Of a stretch of 12,984 bases of DNA, positions 6,200-12,984 are shown in pieces. A program made the position numbers and the translations under genes. Source of the DNA: Halomonas chromatireducens. Its GTDB lineage: Bacteria; Pseudomonadota; Gammaproteobacteria; Pseudomonadales; Halomonadaceae. The notes beneath the pieces are model-generated. The model ran no database searches. It was given only the letters and a program-made list of their open reading frames with translations, and was not told the DNA's origin. The first letter of the stretch is position 1. Each line of letters opens with the position of its first letter. The stretch covers positions 1,253,280 to 1,266,263 of the forward strand of contig NZ_CP014226.1 of NCBI RefSeq assembly GCF_001545155.1, in the 5' to 3' direction.

Positions 6200-6727
6200 A
6201 TGTTGACCTCACGACTTCCCAATAGGGTCGAGCCCTACAAGCTCGCCGCCCGCGCCGAACGCCTCGAAGGCCTGGTGGCGCTCGACCAGTTCGAGCGTCT
6301 CGCCGAGCAGGTTGGTGCGCAGGAGGGCGACTGCCAGGTTTGGCTCGACTTTGCCATCGACCCCCAGGGGCGCCGTGTGATTCACGGACGCCTGGAGGCC
6401 GAGTTGCAGCTGCCTTGTCGTCGCTGCCTCGAGCCGCTGTCACAGCATGTCGAAAGCGAATTCCTGCTGGGCATGGTTACGAGCGACGCGCTCGCGGCAG
6501 AGCTGCCGAGCACCCACGAGCCGGTGCTGGTGGAAAACGAACAGCTGAACCTGCTGGAGATGGTTGAGGACGAACTCATTCTCAGCCTGCCCCAGGTGGT
6601 TTACCACGATGAGGCCCTGTGTCGGGTCTCGCGCGACCAGCTGAGTAGCGGGGAGGAGGCCGAATCGTCCGAGCCGACTCCCGCGAATCCCTTTGAGGTG
6701 CTGCGCCGCCTCAAGGGAAAACCCTGA
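6200..6727 (+). CDS. yceD: YceD (DUF177), 23S rRNA accumulation protein
   Basis: A 175-residue acidic cytoplasmic protein co-transcribed with rpmF across most bacteria; E. coli YceD is reported to be needed for normal 23S rRNA levels. Visible family marks are the N-terminal RVEPYKLAARAERLEG (9-24), a CRRC pair (Cys73 and Cys76) in a beta-rich DUF177 core, the acidic MVEDELILSLPQVVYHD helix-strand (121-137) and the C-terminal NPFEVLRRLK (163-172). The length equals E. coli YceD within a few residues. The ATG at 6200 fits family N-termini, but there is no Shine-Dalgarno sequence before it and the predicted transcript starts about three bases upstream, so translation may be leaderless. rpmF follows after 32 bases. 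Confidence 0.93.
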   Translation: MLTSRLPNRVEPYKLAARAERLEGLVALDQFERLAEQVGAQEGDCQVWLDFAIDPQGRRVIHGRLEAELQLPCRRCLEPLSQHVESEFLLGMVTSDALAAELPSTHEPVLVENEQLNLLEMVEDELILSLPQVVYHDEALCRVSRDQLSSGEEAESSEPTPANPFEVLRRLKGKP

Positions 6728-6759
6728 TTCATTGTCGATTCACTCTGGAGTGATTTCCC

Positions 6760-6930
6760 ATGGCAGTTCAACAGAACCGTAAGACCCGTTCCAAGCGCGG
6801 CATGCGTCGTAGCCACGATGCGCTGAGCGGCCCGACCCTGTCTCAGGACAAGGAAACCGGCACCACTCATCTGCGTCACCACATCGCTCCCGACGGTTTC
6901 TACCGTGGCCGCAAGATCATCGACGCCTGA
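6760..6930 (+). CDS. rpmF: 50S ribosomal protein L32
   Basis: A 56-residue basic protein, [20 protein letters not shown] at its start and [20 protein letters not shown] at its end, clearly matching bacterial L32 along its whole length. It has no cysteine, so it is the zinc-free form seen in enterobacteria and pseudomonads. TGGAG lies nine bases before the ATG. It sits 32 bases after yceD and 29 before plsX, the standard arrangement that ties ribosome synthesis to membrane lipid synthesis. Confidence 0.97.
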   Translation: MAVQQNRKTRSKRGMRRSHDALSGPTLSQDKETGTTHLRHHIAPDGFYRGRKIIDA

Positions 6931-6959
6931 GTCGACAGCTTGACAGTGATGCTCGGCCG

Positions 6960-7991
6960 TTGAGCGTGCGGGTCGCCGTCGATGCGATGGGGGGAGATTC
7001 GGGCCCAGCCTCTGCCGTTCAGGGATCGGCTGCGGCGGTGCTGGCTCGGCCAGGCCTGTCGATCGACCTGTTTGGCCCTCGCGATCTGCTGGAATCCGAG
7101 CTAGAGAGCCTGCCGCGGCACCTCGCCGCGGCTGGTTCGCATTTGTCTATTCATCACGCCTCCGATGTTATCCGCCAGGACCAGCGTCCCACCGATGCAT
7201 TGCGTCGCGGTGGCGGCACAAGCATGGCTTGCATGCTGGCGCATCTGTCGCGTGGCGGTGCTTTGGCAGGCATCAGTTCGGGTAATACCGGGGCTCTCAT
7301 GGCGTTGTCCCGGCGCGAGTTGGGGACGGTGGCGGACATTCCGCGACCGGCCATCAGTACGGCGATTCCCACTCGGGGCGAGGGGCGCTGCTACCTGCTG
7401 GACCTGGGGGCCAATGTCGATGTCACCGCCGAACGGCTCGTGGACTTCGCTCGCATGGGCAGCGTCATGGCGCGACATATCGACGGCCTGGCATCGCCCA
7501 GGGTGGCGCTGCTGAATGTGGGCAGTGAGGGCACCAAGGGCAGTGCCAGCGTGCGCGAGGCGGATGCTTACCTCAGTGGCATGCCATCATTGAACTATTG
7601 CGGCTTCGTCGAGGGTGATGGCATCTTCGCCGGGGCAGCCGATGTGGTCGTCTGCGACGGCTTCGTCGGCAATGCGGTGCTCAAGGCAAGCGAAGGTCTG
7701 GCGCGAATGCTGATCGAGCGTGTGCAGTCGACCTTCGAGGCGCATTGGGGTAGCCGTCTGGTGGGGTTGCTGGCCCGGCCGGCGCTGCGGCGATTGAAGA
7801 ATGACCTGGATCCGGTTCGCTATAACGGTGCCAGCCTGCTGGGACTCGACGGGATCGTGATCAAGAGCCATGGCGGCGCCGATGCCACTGGCTTCTCCTA
7901 TGCCGTGCTGCGAGCGGTACAAGAAGTCAGTCGAGGTCTTCCCTCTCAGCTGGCTCTTGAGCTCGGCAGCCGGCATGAACGGACTCAATAA
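6960..7991 (+). CDS. plsX: Phosphate acyltransferase PlsX
   Basis: PlsX converts acyl-ACP and phosphate to acyl-phosphate, the donor for PlsY in the first step of glycerolipid synthesis; it is a peripheral inner-membrane enzyme. The 343-residue product begins [16 protein letters not shown], the family hallmark. It also holds SGNTGALMA, a DLGANVD segment and the [16 protein letters not shown] motif, near full length (E. coli 356). The start is most likely TTG at 6960; a GTG at 6966 is a possible alternative. Neither has a good ribosome binding site. A five-codon ORF (ATG at 6949, TGA at 6961-6963) ends across the TTG, so re-initiation is conceivable. fabD follows after 18 bases with no fabH between, as in Pseudomonas. 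Confidence 0.95.
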   Translation: MSVRVAVDAMGGDSGPASAVQGSAAAVLARPGLSIDLFGPRDLLESELESLPRHLAAAGSHLSIHHASDVIRQDQRPTDALRRGGGTSMACMLAHLSRGGALAGISSGNTGALMALSRRELGTVADIPRPAISTAIPTRGEGRCYLLDLGANVDVTAERLVDFARMGSVMARHIDGLASPRVALLNVGSEGTKGSASVREADAYLSGMPSLNYCGFVEGDGIFAGAADVVVCDGFVGNAVLKASEGLARMLIERVQSTFEAHWGSRLVGLLARPALRRLKNDLDPVRYNGASLLGLDGIVIKSHGGADATGFSYAVLRAVQEVSRGLPSQLALELGSRHERTQ

Positions 7992-8009
7992 GAGCATAGG
8001 TGAAACGAC

Positions 8010-8963
8010 ATGACGCAACCTTTTGCCCTCGTATTTCCCGGCCAAGGCTCCCAGCAGATTGGCATGCTGCGTGAGCTTGCCGAACGCTATAGCGTCGTCC
8101 GCACTACCTTCGAGGAGGCGGCCGATGCGTTAGGCTACGACCTGTGGAAGGTGGTACAGGAGGGCCCCGAGGAGGCACTCAACGCTACTGCCTGCACCCA
8201 GCCTGCCCTGTTGACCGCCAGTGTCGCCATCTGGCGCGTCTGGCAGGAGCTGGAAGGGCCGCGGCCAGGGGCCATGGCGGGGCATAGCCTGGGCGAGTAC
8301 AGCGCCATGGTCTGTGCCGGGGTCATCGGCTTCGCCGATGGGGTTCGCCTGGTCAAGCTGCGAGGTGAAGCAATGCAGCGAGCCGTGCCGGCTGGCCAGG
8401 GAGGCATGGCGGCCATTCTTGGTCTCGACGAGGCTACCGTTGAAAAGGCCTGTGCCGAAGCCGAGCAGAATGATGTGGTTGCGGCCGTGAACTACAATGC
8501 GCCGGGACAGGTCGTGATTGCCGGCAGCAAGGCGGCGGTCGAGCGGGCCATCGTGCTGTGCCAGGGTGCGGGAGCCAAGCGCGCCATGCCGCTGCCGGTA
8601 TCGGTGCCGTCGCATTGCGCTCTGATGCGTCCGGCGGCCGAGGAACTCAAGGCCGCCATGGCGGAAATCGACATGCGTGCGCCGCGCTATACCGTCTATC
8701 AGAACGTCGATGCTCAGGCGCATGCGGATGTCGAGACGGTGCGCACGCGCCTGGTCGAGCAGCTCTATCAGCCGGTACGCTGGACTTCCTGCGTCGACGC
8801 CATGGTGGCGGGTGGCGCCGAGGTGTTCATCGAGTGCGGGCCGGGCAAGGTACTGACCGGTCTTGGCAAGCGCATTGCCAAAGGTAGCAAGGGCTTGGCG
8901 GTCAATGATCCCGACAGCCTGATAGCCGCACTGGAGCTGGCACGCGAGTCTGCTTCGCAGTGA
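8010..8963 (+). CDS. fabD: Malonyl-CoA:ACP transacylase FabD
   Basis: FabD moves malonyl groups from CoA to acyl carrier protein, supplying the extender unit for type II fatty acid synthesis in the cytoplasm. The 317-residue protein has FPGQGSQQIGML (9-20) with oxyanion-hole Gln12, the nucleophile elbow GHSLGEYSA with Ser93, Arg118 in LVKLRGE for malonate binding, and catalytic His202 in VPSHCALM. It ends with the FIECGPGKVLTGLGKR motif. These positions are within one residue of E. coli FabD (Ser92, Arg117, His201). AGGTG lies seven bases before the ATG. The downstream 76-base gap to fabG contains an imperfect GGGACAA/TTGTCGCCC hairpin. Confidence 0.97.
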   Translation: MTQPFALVFPGQGSQQIGMLRELAERYSVVRTTFEEAADALGYDLWKVVQEGPEEALNATACTQPALLTASVAIWRVWQELEGPRPGAMAGHSLGEYSAMVCAGVIGFADGVRLVKLRGEAMQRAVPAGQGGMAAILGLDEATVEKACAEAEQNDVVAAVNYNAPGQVVIAGSKAAVERAIVLCQGAGAKRAMPLPVSVPSHCALMRPAAEELKAAMAEIDMRAPRYTVYQNVDAQAHADVETVRTRLVEQLYQPVRWTSCVDAMVAGGAEVFIECGPGKVLTGLGKRIAKGSKGLAVNDPDSLIAALELARESASQ

Positions 8964-9407
8964 TACCGTTGGGACGGGACAAGTCAGTGGGGTGTTTGTC
9001 GCCCTATAGATTCAAACAGCATTCTAATCGGGAACCGCTATGACGAGCGAACGTAGAATCGCCCTGGTGACAGGGGCCAGTCGCGGCATTGGACGGGCCA
9101 TCGCCCATGAGCTGGGTCGACAGGGACGGATCGTTATCGGCACGGCCACGACCGAAGCCGGTGCGGCGAAGATCGACGAGGATCTTCGCGCCAGCGGCAT
9201 CGAAGGCGCAGGTCGGGCATTGGACGTGACCGATCAGGGCAGTGTCGACGCCCTGGTCAAGTCGATCACCGAGGAGTTTGGTGCCCCCACCATCCTGGTC
9301 AACAACGCCGGCATCACGCGTGACAATCTGCTGATGCGGATGAAGGAAGACGAGTGGGATTCGGTGCTCGACACCAATCTCAAGTCCGTCTATCGGGTCA
9401 CCAAGGC

Positions 9408-9524
9408 CTGCCCGAGCGGCAGAGCCTGCCCCGTGCCGCCGCCGCGGTGGCGACTCTCGATGTGGGCGTGGCTCTGCTGGCGGGTATTGCCATCTTCTCG
9501 GTGGTGTTCGCCCAGGGCATGGAC
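9408..9524 (+). other. Fragment of a sodium:neurotransmitter symporter (NSS/SNF) gene inside fabG
   Basis: In the frame starting at 9408 the sequence reads LPERQSLPRAAAAVATLDVG, then VALLAGIAIFSVVFAQGMD. This resembles the loop and transmembrane helix 7 region of bacterial NSS-family transporters, where a D-x-x-V-A-L-L-A-G-x-A-I-F-P pattern is common; here the usual Pro is Ser. About 39 codons are present without start or stop. It joins the fabG N-half over a CTGC that both parents could share, in a different frame from fabG. Assignment rests on pattern recognition of a short hydrophobic segment. Confidence 0.55.
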
Positions 9525-9650
9525 GACGCTTTCCTGCCCAATGTGTTGGTCGGCCACGAGGTCAAGCTGTTCAGCGAGGACCCCCAGGTGCCGGGCCATT
9601 ATCGCATCATCCAGGGCGGCACCGTGGAAGCGTTGGGCGCCATCCACTTC
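9525..9650 (+). other. Unidentified coding fragment inside fabG
   Basis: In the same frame as the transporter piece, about 42 codons read DAFLPNVLVGHEVKLFSEDP then QVPGHYRIIQGGTVEALGAI. This is soluble-protein-like and matches neither FabG nor the NSS transporter as I know them. The codon choice is GC-rich at third positions, so it looks like real coding DNA from the same kind of genome. The parent gene is not recognised. It joins the FabG C-terminus at about 9651. Confidence 0.45.
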
Positions 9651-9733
9651 TTGACCGGCGAGAGTGCGGGCTACATCACCGGCGAGACCCTGCAGGTCAA
9701 CGGTGGCATGAATATGCGTTGAGGCTCTCGCTG

Positions 9734-9768
9734 GTCGGCGGTTGCGCCGACGGGGGGGCGTCTATAAA
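9734..9768 (+). promoter_or_regulatory. Candidate acpP promoter with overlapping hairpin
   Basis: TATAAA (9763-9768) is a good -10 box; TTGCGC (9742-9747) is a possible -35 with a short 15-base spacer. A perfect 7-bp hairpin (GTCGGCG, loop GTTG, CGCCGAC; 9734-9751) covers the -35. Separate promoters before acpP are known in related operons because AcpP is needed in large amounts. The resulting leader would hold a GGTTG/CAACC hairpin. Confidence 0.4.
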
Positions 9769-9845
9769 CTACCCCGCAACTTGAGGTTGTGGACCAACCG
9801 GCTGGTCATCTGAACGGCTAACTTGAACGACTGGAGTACGTCATA

Positions 9846-10079
9846 ATGAGCACCATCGAAGAGCGCGTGAAGAAGGTTGTGGCCGAGCGCCTGAACGTCA
9901 AGGAAGAGGACATCCAGAACAGCTCCTCCTTCACCGAAGACCTGGGCGCTGATTCCCTGGACACCGTCGAGCTGGTCATGGCGCTCGAAGAGGAATTCGA
10001 TACCGAAATTCCCGATGAGGAAGCCGAGAAGATCACCACCGTTCAGGAAGCTATCGATTACGTCAACGCCCACCAGTAA
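9846..10079 (+). CDS. acpP: Acyl carrier protein AcpP
   Basis: A 77-residue, strongly acidic carrier of growing acyl chains in fatty acid synthesis and of acyl groups for PlsX and lipid A synthesis. The motif [10 protein letters not shown] places the phosphopantetheine attachment at Ser37, preceded by the typical helix [20 protein letters not shown]. Length and sequence are close to other gammaproteobacterial AcpP. TGGAG lies nine bases before the ATG. It is intact although the fabG just upstream is broken. A hairpin about 50 bases after its stop probably ends much of its transcript. Confidence 0.97.
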   Translation: MSTIEERVKKVVAERLNVKEEDIQNSSSFTEDLGADSLDTVELVMALEEEFDTEIPDEEAEKITTVQEAIDYVNAHQ

Positions 10080-10131
10080 GGGCGCGGTCGTAACCGCTTG
10101 CTGAGGTATATGGGTCCCTTAGAGCGACCCT

Positions 10132-10164
10132 CGAAAGCCGTCCTGATGGCCAGGGCGGCTTTCG
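10132..10164 (+). terminator. Stem-loop after acpP, probable (partial) terminator
   Basis: A 14-bp stem including one T-G pair: CGAAAGCCG plus CCTG on the left, CAGG plus CGGCTTTCG on the right, around a 5-base ATGGC loop. A proper T run is missing after it (CTATATT), so it may end transcription only partly and raise acpP over fabF mRNA. Confidence 0.6.
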
Positions 10165-10212
10165 CTATATTGGGGGCGGGTTGTTTGCTGCCCAAGGAGG
10201 GGGCATGTTGGG

Positions 10213-10218
10213 TATAAT
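10213..10218 (+). promoter_or_regulatory. Consensus -10 box, candidate fabF promoter
   Basis: A perfect TATAAT in GGGTATAATGCGCCC lies about 60 bases before the fabF start. No convincing -35 box is at the right distance, so activity may need an activator or may be weak. Confidence 0.4.
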
Positions 10219-10277
10219 GCGCCCACTGACGGCCCTGAGGACGGGTCGTGTCATCAAGGATGTCGGGAGGAATACTG

Positions 10278-11513
10278 ATGGCTCGTAGAGTTGTGGTGAC
10301 CGGACTCGGTCTGGTGACACCGTTGGGCAACACCGTGGATGAGAGCTGGGGGAACATCCTGGCCGGCAAGAGCGGCATCGCCCCTATCGATCATTTCGAT
10401 GCCAGCAGCTTCAATACCCGGTTCGGTGGGTCGGTGAAGAATTTTGACATCAGTCCCTACCTCAACCCCAAGGAAGCCCGGAAGATGGACCTGTTCATCC
10501 AGTACGGGATAGCAGCAGGTGCTCAGGCCATTGCCGATGCCGGTATCGAGTGTACCGAGGAGAATGCCGAACGCATCGGGGTGGCAGTTGGCTCCGGCAT
10601 TGGTGGGTTGCCGATGATCGAGCATAACCACAATGCGATGAACAAGGGCGGCGCGCGCCGTATCTCCCCGTTCTTCGTACCGGGCTCCATCATCAACATG
10701 ATCTCCGGCAATCTGGCTATCCAGCACGGTTTTCGTGGTCCCAACATCGCCATCACCACTGCCTGTACAACCGGGACCCACAATATCGGCTACAGCGCAC
10801 GAACCATTGTATATGGCGATGCCGACGTGATGATCTGTGGTGGCGCCGAGATGGCGACCACGCCGCTGGGCCTCGGTGGTTTCTCTGCTGCCCGGGCGCT
10901 GTCGAATCGCAACGACGATCCCACGGCAGCCAGTCGCCCCTGGGACCGCGACCGCGACGGGTTCGTCCTCTCCGATGGCGCCGGCATCCTGGTGCTCGAG
11001 GAGTACGAGCACGCCAAGGCACGCGGGGCGAAGATCTATGCCGAGCTGACCGGGTTCGGCATGAGCGACGACGCCTTCCATATGACGGCCCCGCCGGAAG
11101 ACGGCAGTGGCGCGGCGCTCTCCATGCGCAATGCCATACGCGATGCGGGAATCGACCCCACCGAGGTCGACTACATCAACGCCCACGGCACGTCGACCCC
11201 GGCCGGCGACCTGGCCGAGACCCGGGCCGTGAAGAAGGTCATGGGCAGTGGGGCGAATTCGGTGGCGGTCAGTTCCACCAAGTCGATGATCGGTCATCTG
11301 CTGGGTGCCGCTGGCGCCGTTGAGGCGGTATTCAGCATACTCGCCATCCGCGATCAGGTGGCACCCCCGACCATCAATCTCGACAACCCCCAGGAGGGTT
11401 GCGACCTGGACTACGTGCCGCATACCGCCCGAAAAATGAAGATCGACGTGGCGCTGTCCAATTCCTTCGGCTTCGGCGGCACCAACGGCACCCTTGTGTT
11501 TTCTAAGGTGTGA
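10278..11513 (+). CDS. fabF: 3-oxoacyl-ACP synthase II FabF
   Basis: FabF condenses malonyl-ACP with acyl-ACP, including the palmitoleoyl to cis-vaccenoyl step that tunes membrane fluidity. The product is 411 residues, beginning [18 protein letters not shown]. Catalytic Cys163 lies in [11 protein letters not shown], His303 in [11 protein letters not shown], Lys335 in STKSMIGH and His340 just after, all matching E. coli FabF numbering. The C-terminal [14 protein letters not shown] is intact. I chose ATG 10278 over an in-frame ATG at 10248 because GGGAGG lies seven bases upstream and the N-terminus then matches the family exactly. The stop overlaps the pabC start (TGATG). Confidence 0.97.
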   Translation: MARRVVVTGLGLVTPLGNTVDESWGNILAGKSGIAPIDHFDASSFNTRFGGSVKNFDISPYLNPKEARKMDLFIQYGIAAGAQAIADAGIECTEENAERIGVAVGSGIGGLPMIEHNHNAMNKGGARRISPFFVPGSIINMISGNLAIQHGFRGPNIAITTACTTGTHNIGYSARTIVYGDADVMICGGAEMATTPLGLGGFSAARALSNRNDDPTAASRPWDRDRDGFVLSDGAGILVLEEYEHAKARGAKIYAELTGFGMSDDAFHMTAPPEDGSGAALSMRNAIRDAGIDPTEVDYINAHGTSTPAGDLAETRAVKKVMGSGANSVAVSSTKSMIGHLLGAAGAVEAVFSILAIRDQVAPPTINLDNPQEGCDLDYVPHTARKMKIDVALSNSFGFGGTNGTLVFSKV

Positions 11514-12340
11514 TGAGCGTGCCCCGGGCGCCTGAGCGTCAGTGGGTGCCGTTGGACGATCGTGGCCTGGCCTATGGCGACGGTCTTTTCGAGACGGTGC
11601 TGGTTCGTGACGGCCAGCCGTTGCTGTGGGACCAGCACATGACTCGCCTGGCCCGCGGCTGCCAGGTGCTGGGCTTTCCGCTGCCGTCGCGAGACGAGCT
11701 GGATCGCCTGCCAGGCCAGGCCGGGCCGGGTCTCCGGATCCTCAAGTTGATACTGACTCGGGGTAGCGGTGGGCGGGGCTACCTGCCGCCGGCCTCCTCT
11801 TTGCCCCGCCTGCGCTGGCAAGTGATGGCCTTTTCACCGCAGCCATTGCGCTGGCGGGATGGGGTGCGAGTCCGGCATTGTCGGCTCAGGCTTGGCATTC
11901 AACCGCTACTGGCCGGACTGAAGCATCTCAATCGGCTCGAGAACGTGCTGGCGCGGGCGGAATGGTCGGATCCCGACCTGGCGGATGGCGTGCTGTGCAA
12001 CAGCGACGGCTGGCTGGTCGAGTCGACATGCATGAACCTGTTCTGGCAGCGTGAGGGGCGCCTTGAGACGCCGCTGCTGGACGATTGCGGCGTGGCAGGC
12101 ACCCTGCGAGCCGAACTGCTGGCGCATCTCGCGGTCAGCGAAGTCAAGGCGACGCCGGACGTTCTGGCCGGTGCCGAGGCGGTCTGGCTGGTCAATTCGG
12201 TGCAGGGAGTCTGGCCTTTGGCGCGGCTCGATGACGCCGAGGGTGGCAGTTTGGCGACCTGGCCGATAGGCCGTGCCCATCGACACTTCCAGGCCGTGGC
12301 ACACGACCTGCTGGGCTATCCGGTGGGTTTTGCAGAGTGA
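11513..12340 (+). CDS. pabC: Aminodeoxychorismate lyase PabC
   Basis: A PLP enzyme that releases pyruvate from 4-amino-4-deoxychorismate to give p-aminobenzoate for folate. The 275-residue product is a fold-type IV (branched-chain aminotransferase-like) protein with DDRGLAYGDGLFETVLVRDG (15-34), the PLP lysine Lys137 in GLKHLNRLENVLAR, and SDGWLVESTCMNLFW with the cofactor phosphate-binding turn, followed by GVAGTLR. The ATG overlaps the fabF stop in TGATG, indicating translational coupling; a GTG one codon earlier (11510) is possible. The gene order fabF-pabC-mltG is standard. Confidence 0.95.
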   Translation: MSVPRAPERQWVPLDDRGLAYGDGLFETVLVRDGQPLLWDQHMTRLARGCQVLGFPLPSRDELDRLPGQAGPGLRILKLILTRGSGGRGYLPPASSLPRLRWQVMAFSPQPLRWRDGVRVRHCRLRLGIQPLLAGLKHLNRLENVLARAEWSDPDLADGVLCNSDGWLVESTCMNLFWQREGRLETPLLDDCGVAGTLRAELLAHLAVSEVKATPDVLAGAEAVWLVNSVQGVWPLARLDDAEGGSLATWPIGRAHRHFQAVAHDLLGYPVGFAE

Positions 12341-12353
12341 ACGAGGAATTCGC

Positions 12354-12836
12354 ATGTTGCGTCTAGTCAAGTTTCTGGCGGTACTGGTGATCGTGGCCGG
12401 CGTGGCGGCGTTTGCCGGTTATCGCTATTGGGAAAGCCGGCTCGAGGCACCCATTGCGGTTGAGGAGGAGACCCTCTACGAGGTGCCGCGGGGGGCGGGG
12501 TTCAATCGAGCCGTAGCGGATCTGGCGGAACGTGGCGTGATCGAGGACGTCTGGGCCTTCCGCTTGCTGACACGTCTGGAACCCGAGACGATTCCGCGGT
12601 TGCGTACCGGGGAGTATATGCTCGAGCCGGGCATGAGCGGCCGTGATCTGATCGAGCTGCTGGGCAGCGACCGGGTGGTGACCTATCCGTTGACGATTCC
12701 CGAAGGCTGGACCTTCCGACAGATGCGCGCTCATCTTGATGCGGCGCCCAAGCTCGAGAACCGTACCGAAGGGCTCTCCGACGAGGAGGTGATGGCCCTG
12801 CTCGACCGCGAAGGCCGCTTTCCCGAAGGCTGGTAG
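12354..12836 (+). pseudogene. mltG: Endolytic murein transglycosylase MltG, truncated
   Basis: MltG (YceG) cuts nascent glycan strands in the inner membrane. Here are the N-terminal transmembrane helix (about 4-24), the LysM-like region starting YEVPRGAGFNRAVADLAERG, and TIPEGWTFRQMRAHL; then the protein stops after REGRFPEGW (160 residues). The family is about 340 residues, with FPDTY expected next and the catalytic Glu in the missing half. The stop at 12834-12836 comes from joined sequence, not from a natural end: from about 12830 the DNA reads as a phaC-like gene on the other strand. GAGGA lies six bases before the ATG, and the gene starts 13 bases after pabC. The truncated product should lack activity. 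Confidence 0.9.
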
Positions 12837-12984
12837 AAGAGATTGTAAGGCCACTGCTGCCACGCCTCATCATCGAAACGCCGATCCTGGGACATGGGCT
12901 CGATACAGGGCGGGGTGGCCGGATCTTGCATCCACCGGTTGACATATTGGCCCAGGCGCAGCGACTTGCGCAGCGCTTTCTCGC
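12830..12984 (-). pseudogene. PHA synthase-like (PhaC) gene fragment
   Basis: On the reverse strand, from the right edge, one frame reads about 51 residues including ALRKSLRLGQYVNRWMQDP and then DRRFDDEAWQQWPYNLFYQ. This is the N-terminal region of class I-type poly(3-hydroxyalkanoate) synthases, where an IEP-x-x-x-DRRF-x-x-x-W-Q pattern precedes the alpha/beta-hydrolase domain. The 5' part lies beyond the window. The homology ends at the CAG codon 12832-12830, exactly where mltG homology begins on the other strand, so the 3' part (catalytic Cys region) is missing here. Parent family fairly clear; class uncertain. Confidence 0.75.

Larger units (their letters stand above)
9040..9722 (+). pseudogene. 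fabG: 3-oxoacyl-ACP reductase FabG with its catalytic middle replaced
   Basis: FabG normally reduces 3-oxoacyl-ACP with NADPH and is usually essential. Residues 1-124 (9040-9411) are an excellent FabG N-half: TGASRGIGRAIAHELG for cofactor binding, LVNNAGITRDNLL and Asn113 in DTNLKSVYRVTKAC. After that the sequence leaves the family. The Ser and Tyr-x-x-x-Lys catalytic residues, expected near 138-157, are absent. The genuine FabG C-terminus resumes in a different frame at about 9651 (LTGESAGYITGETLQVNGGM, then stop at 9722). The frame from 9040 instead runs to a TGA at 9652-9654, giving a 204-residue chimera with a meaningless tail. About 98 FabG residues (roughly 294 bp) are missing and about 240 bp of foreign sequence sits in their place. 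The product cannot be an active reductase; the cell would need another FabG, or the contig is wrong here. Confidence 0.9.

Noticed and set aside
7991..8010. Loss of fabH between plsX and fabD as a further scar
   Set aside because: plsX and fabD are both intact with a normal 18-base gap, and pseudomonads also lack fabH here, so this is an ordinary arrangement.
9040..9722. Simple sequencing frameshift in fabG
   Set aside because: One indel would leave FabG homology in another frame between 9411 and 9651. No frame there resembles FabG and the catalytic residues are absent, so it is a replacement rather than a frameshift.
10254..11423. 389-codon reverse frame opposite fabF
   Set aside because: fabF is complete with all catalytic residues; the reverse frame is codon-bias shadow.

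Overview
The window comes from a high-GC gammaproteobacterium, most likely of the Halomonas/Chromohalobacter group (inferred from protein sequences, gene order and repeat style). Its core is the conserved block rluC - HAD hydrolase - sppA - maf (reverse) / yceD - rpmF - plsX - fabD - fabG - acpP - fabF - pabC - mltG. As in Pseudomonas, there is no fabH between plsX and fabD.

Layout. 1-148 (reverse): 5' end of a TRIC/YicG-type membrane protein gene. 149-413: a possible broken small ORF and a clear terminator. 414-1721 (reverse): a stand-alone ATP-grasp protein gene. 1722-2390: no intact gene; it holds an orphan coding-like fragment, short tandem repeats, and a good leftward promoter where divergent rne (RNase E) would be expected. 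2391-5151: rluC, a HAD phosphatase and sppA, closely spaced. 5152-5332: a structured intergenic repeat. 5333-5917 (reverse): maf/yceF. 5918-6199: a ~160-bp element with imperfect terminal inverted repeats and a near-consensus promoter for a probably leaderless yceD. 6200-11513: the ribosomal protein L32 and fatty-acid/phospholipid operon. 11513-12836: pabC and a truncated mltG. 12830-12984 (reverse): an internal fragment of a PHA-synthase-like gene.

Function. The block joins rRNA modification (RluC), ribosome assembly (YceD/L32), nucleotide-pool cleaning (Maf), membrane proteolysis (SppA), phospholipid initiation (PlsX), type II fatty acid synthesis (FabD, FabG, AcpP, FabF), folate synthesis (PabC) and peptidoglycan processing (MltG).

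The main surprise is a set of scars in an otherwise ordinary region. The middle of fabG (catalytic Ser-Tyr-Lys part) is replaced by about 240 bp that reads as a piece of a sodium:neurotransmitter-symporter gene followed by an unidentified coding fragment. mltG stops at an abrupt junction with a reverse-strand phaC-like fragment. rne is missing from its usual place. A 17-bp direct repeat brackets the left 2.2 kb. No insertion sequence is visible at any of these points. Either the genome has been rearranged through microhomology, or the contig is chimeric; the sequence alone cannot decide. I saw no convincing new defence, mobile or biosynthetic system.
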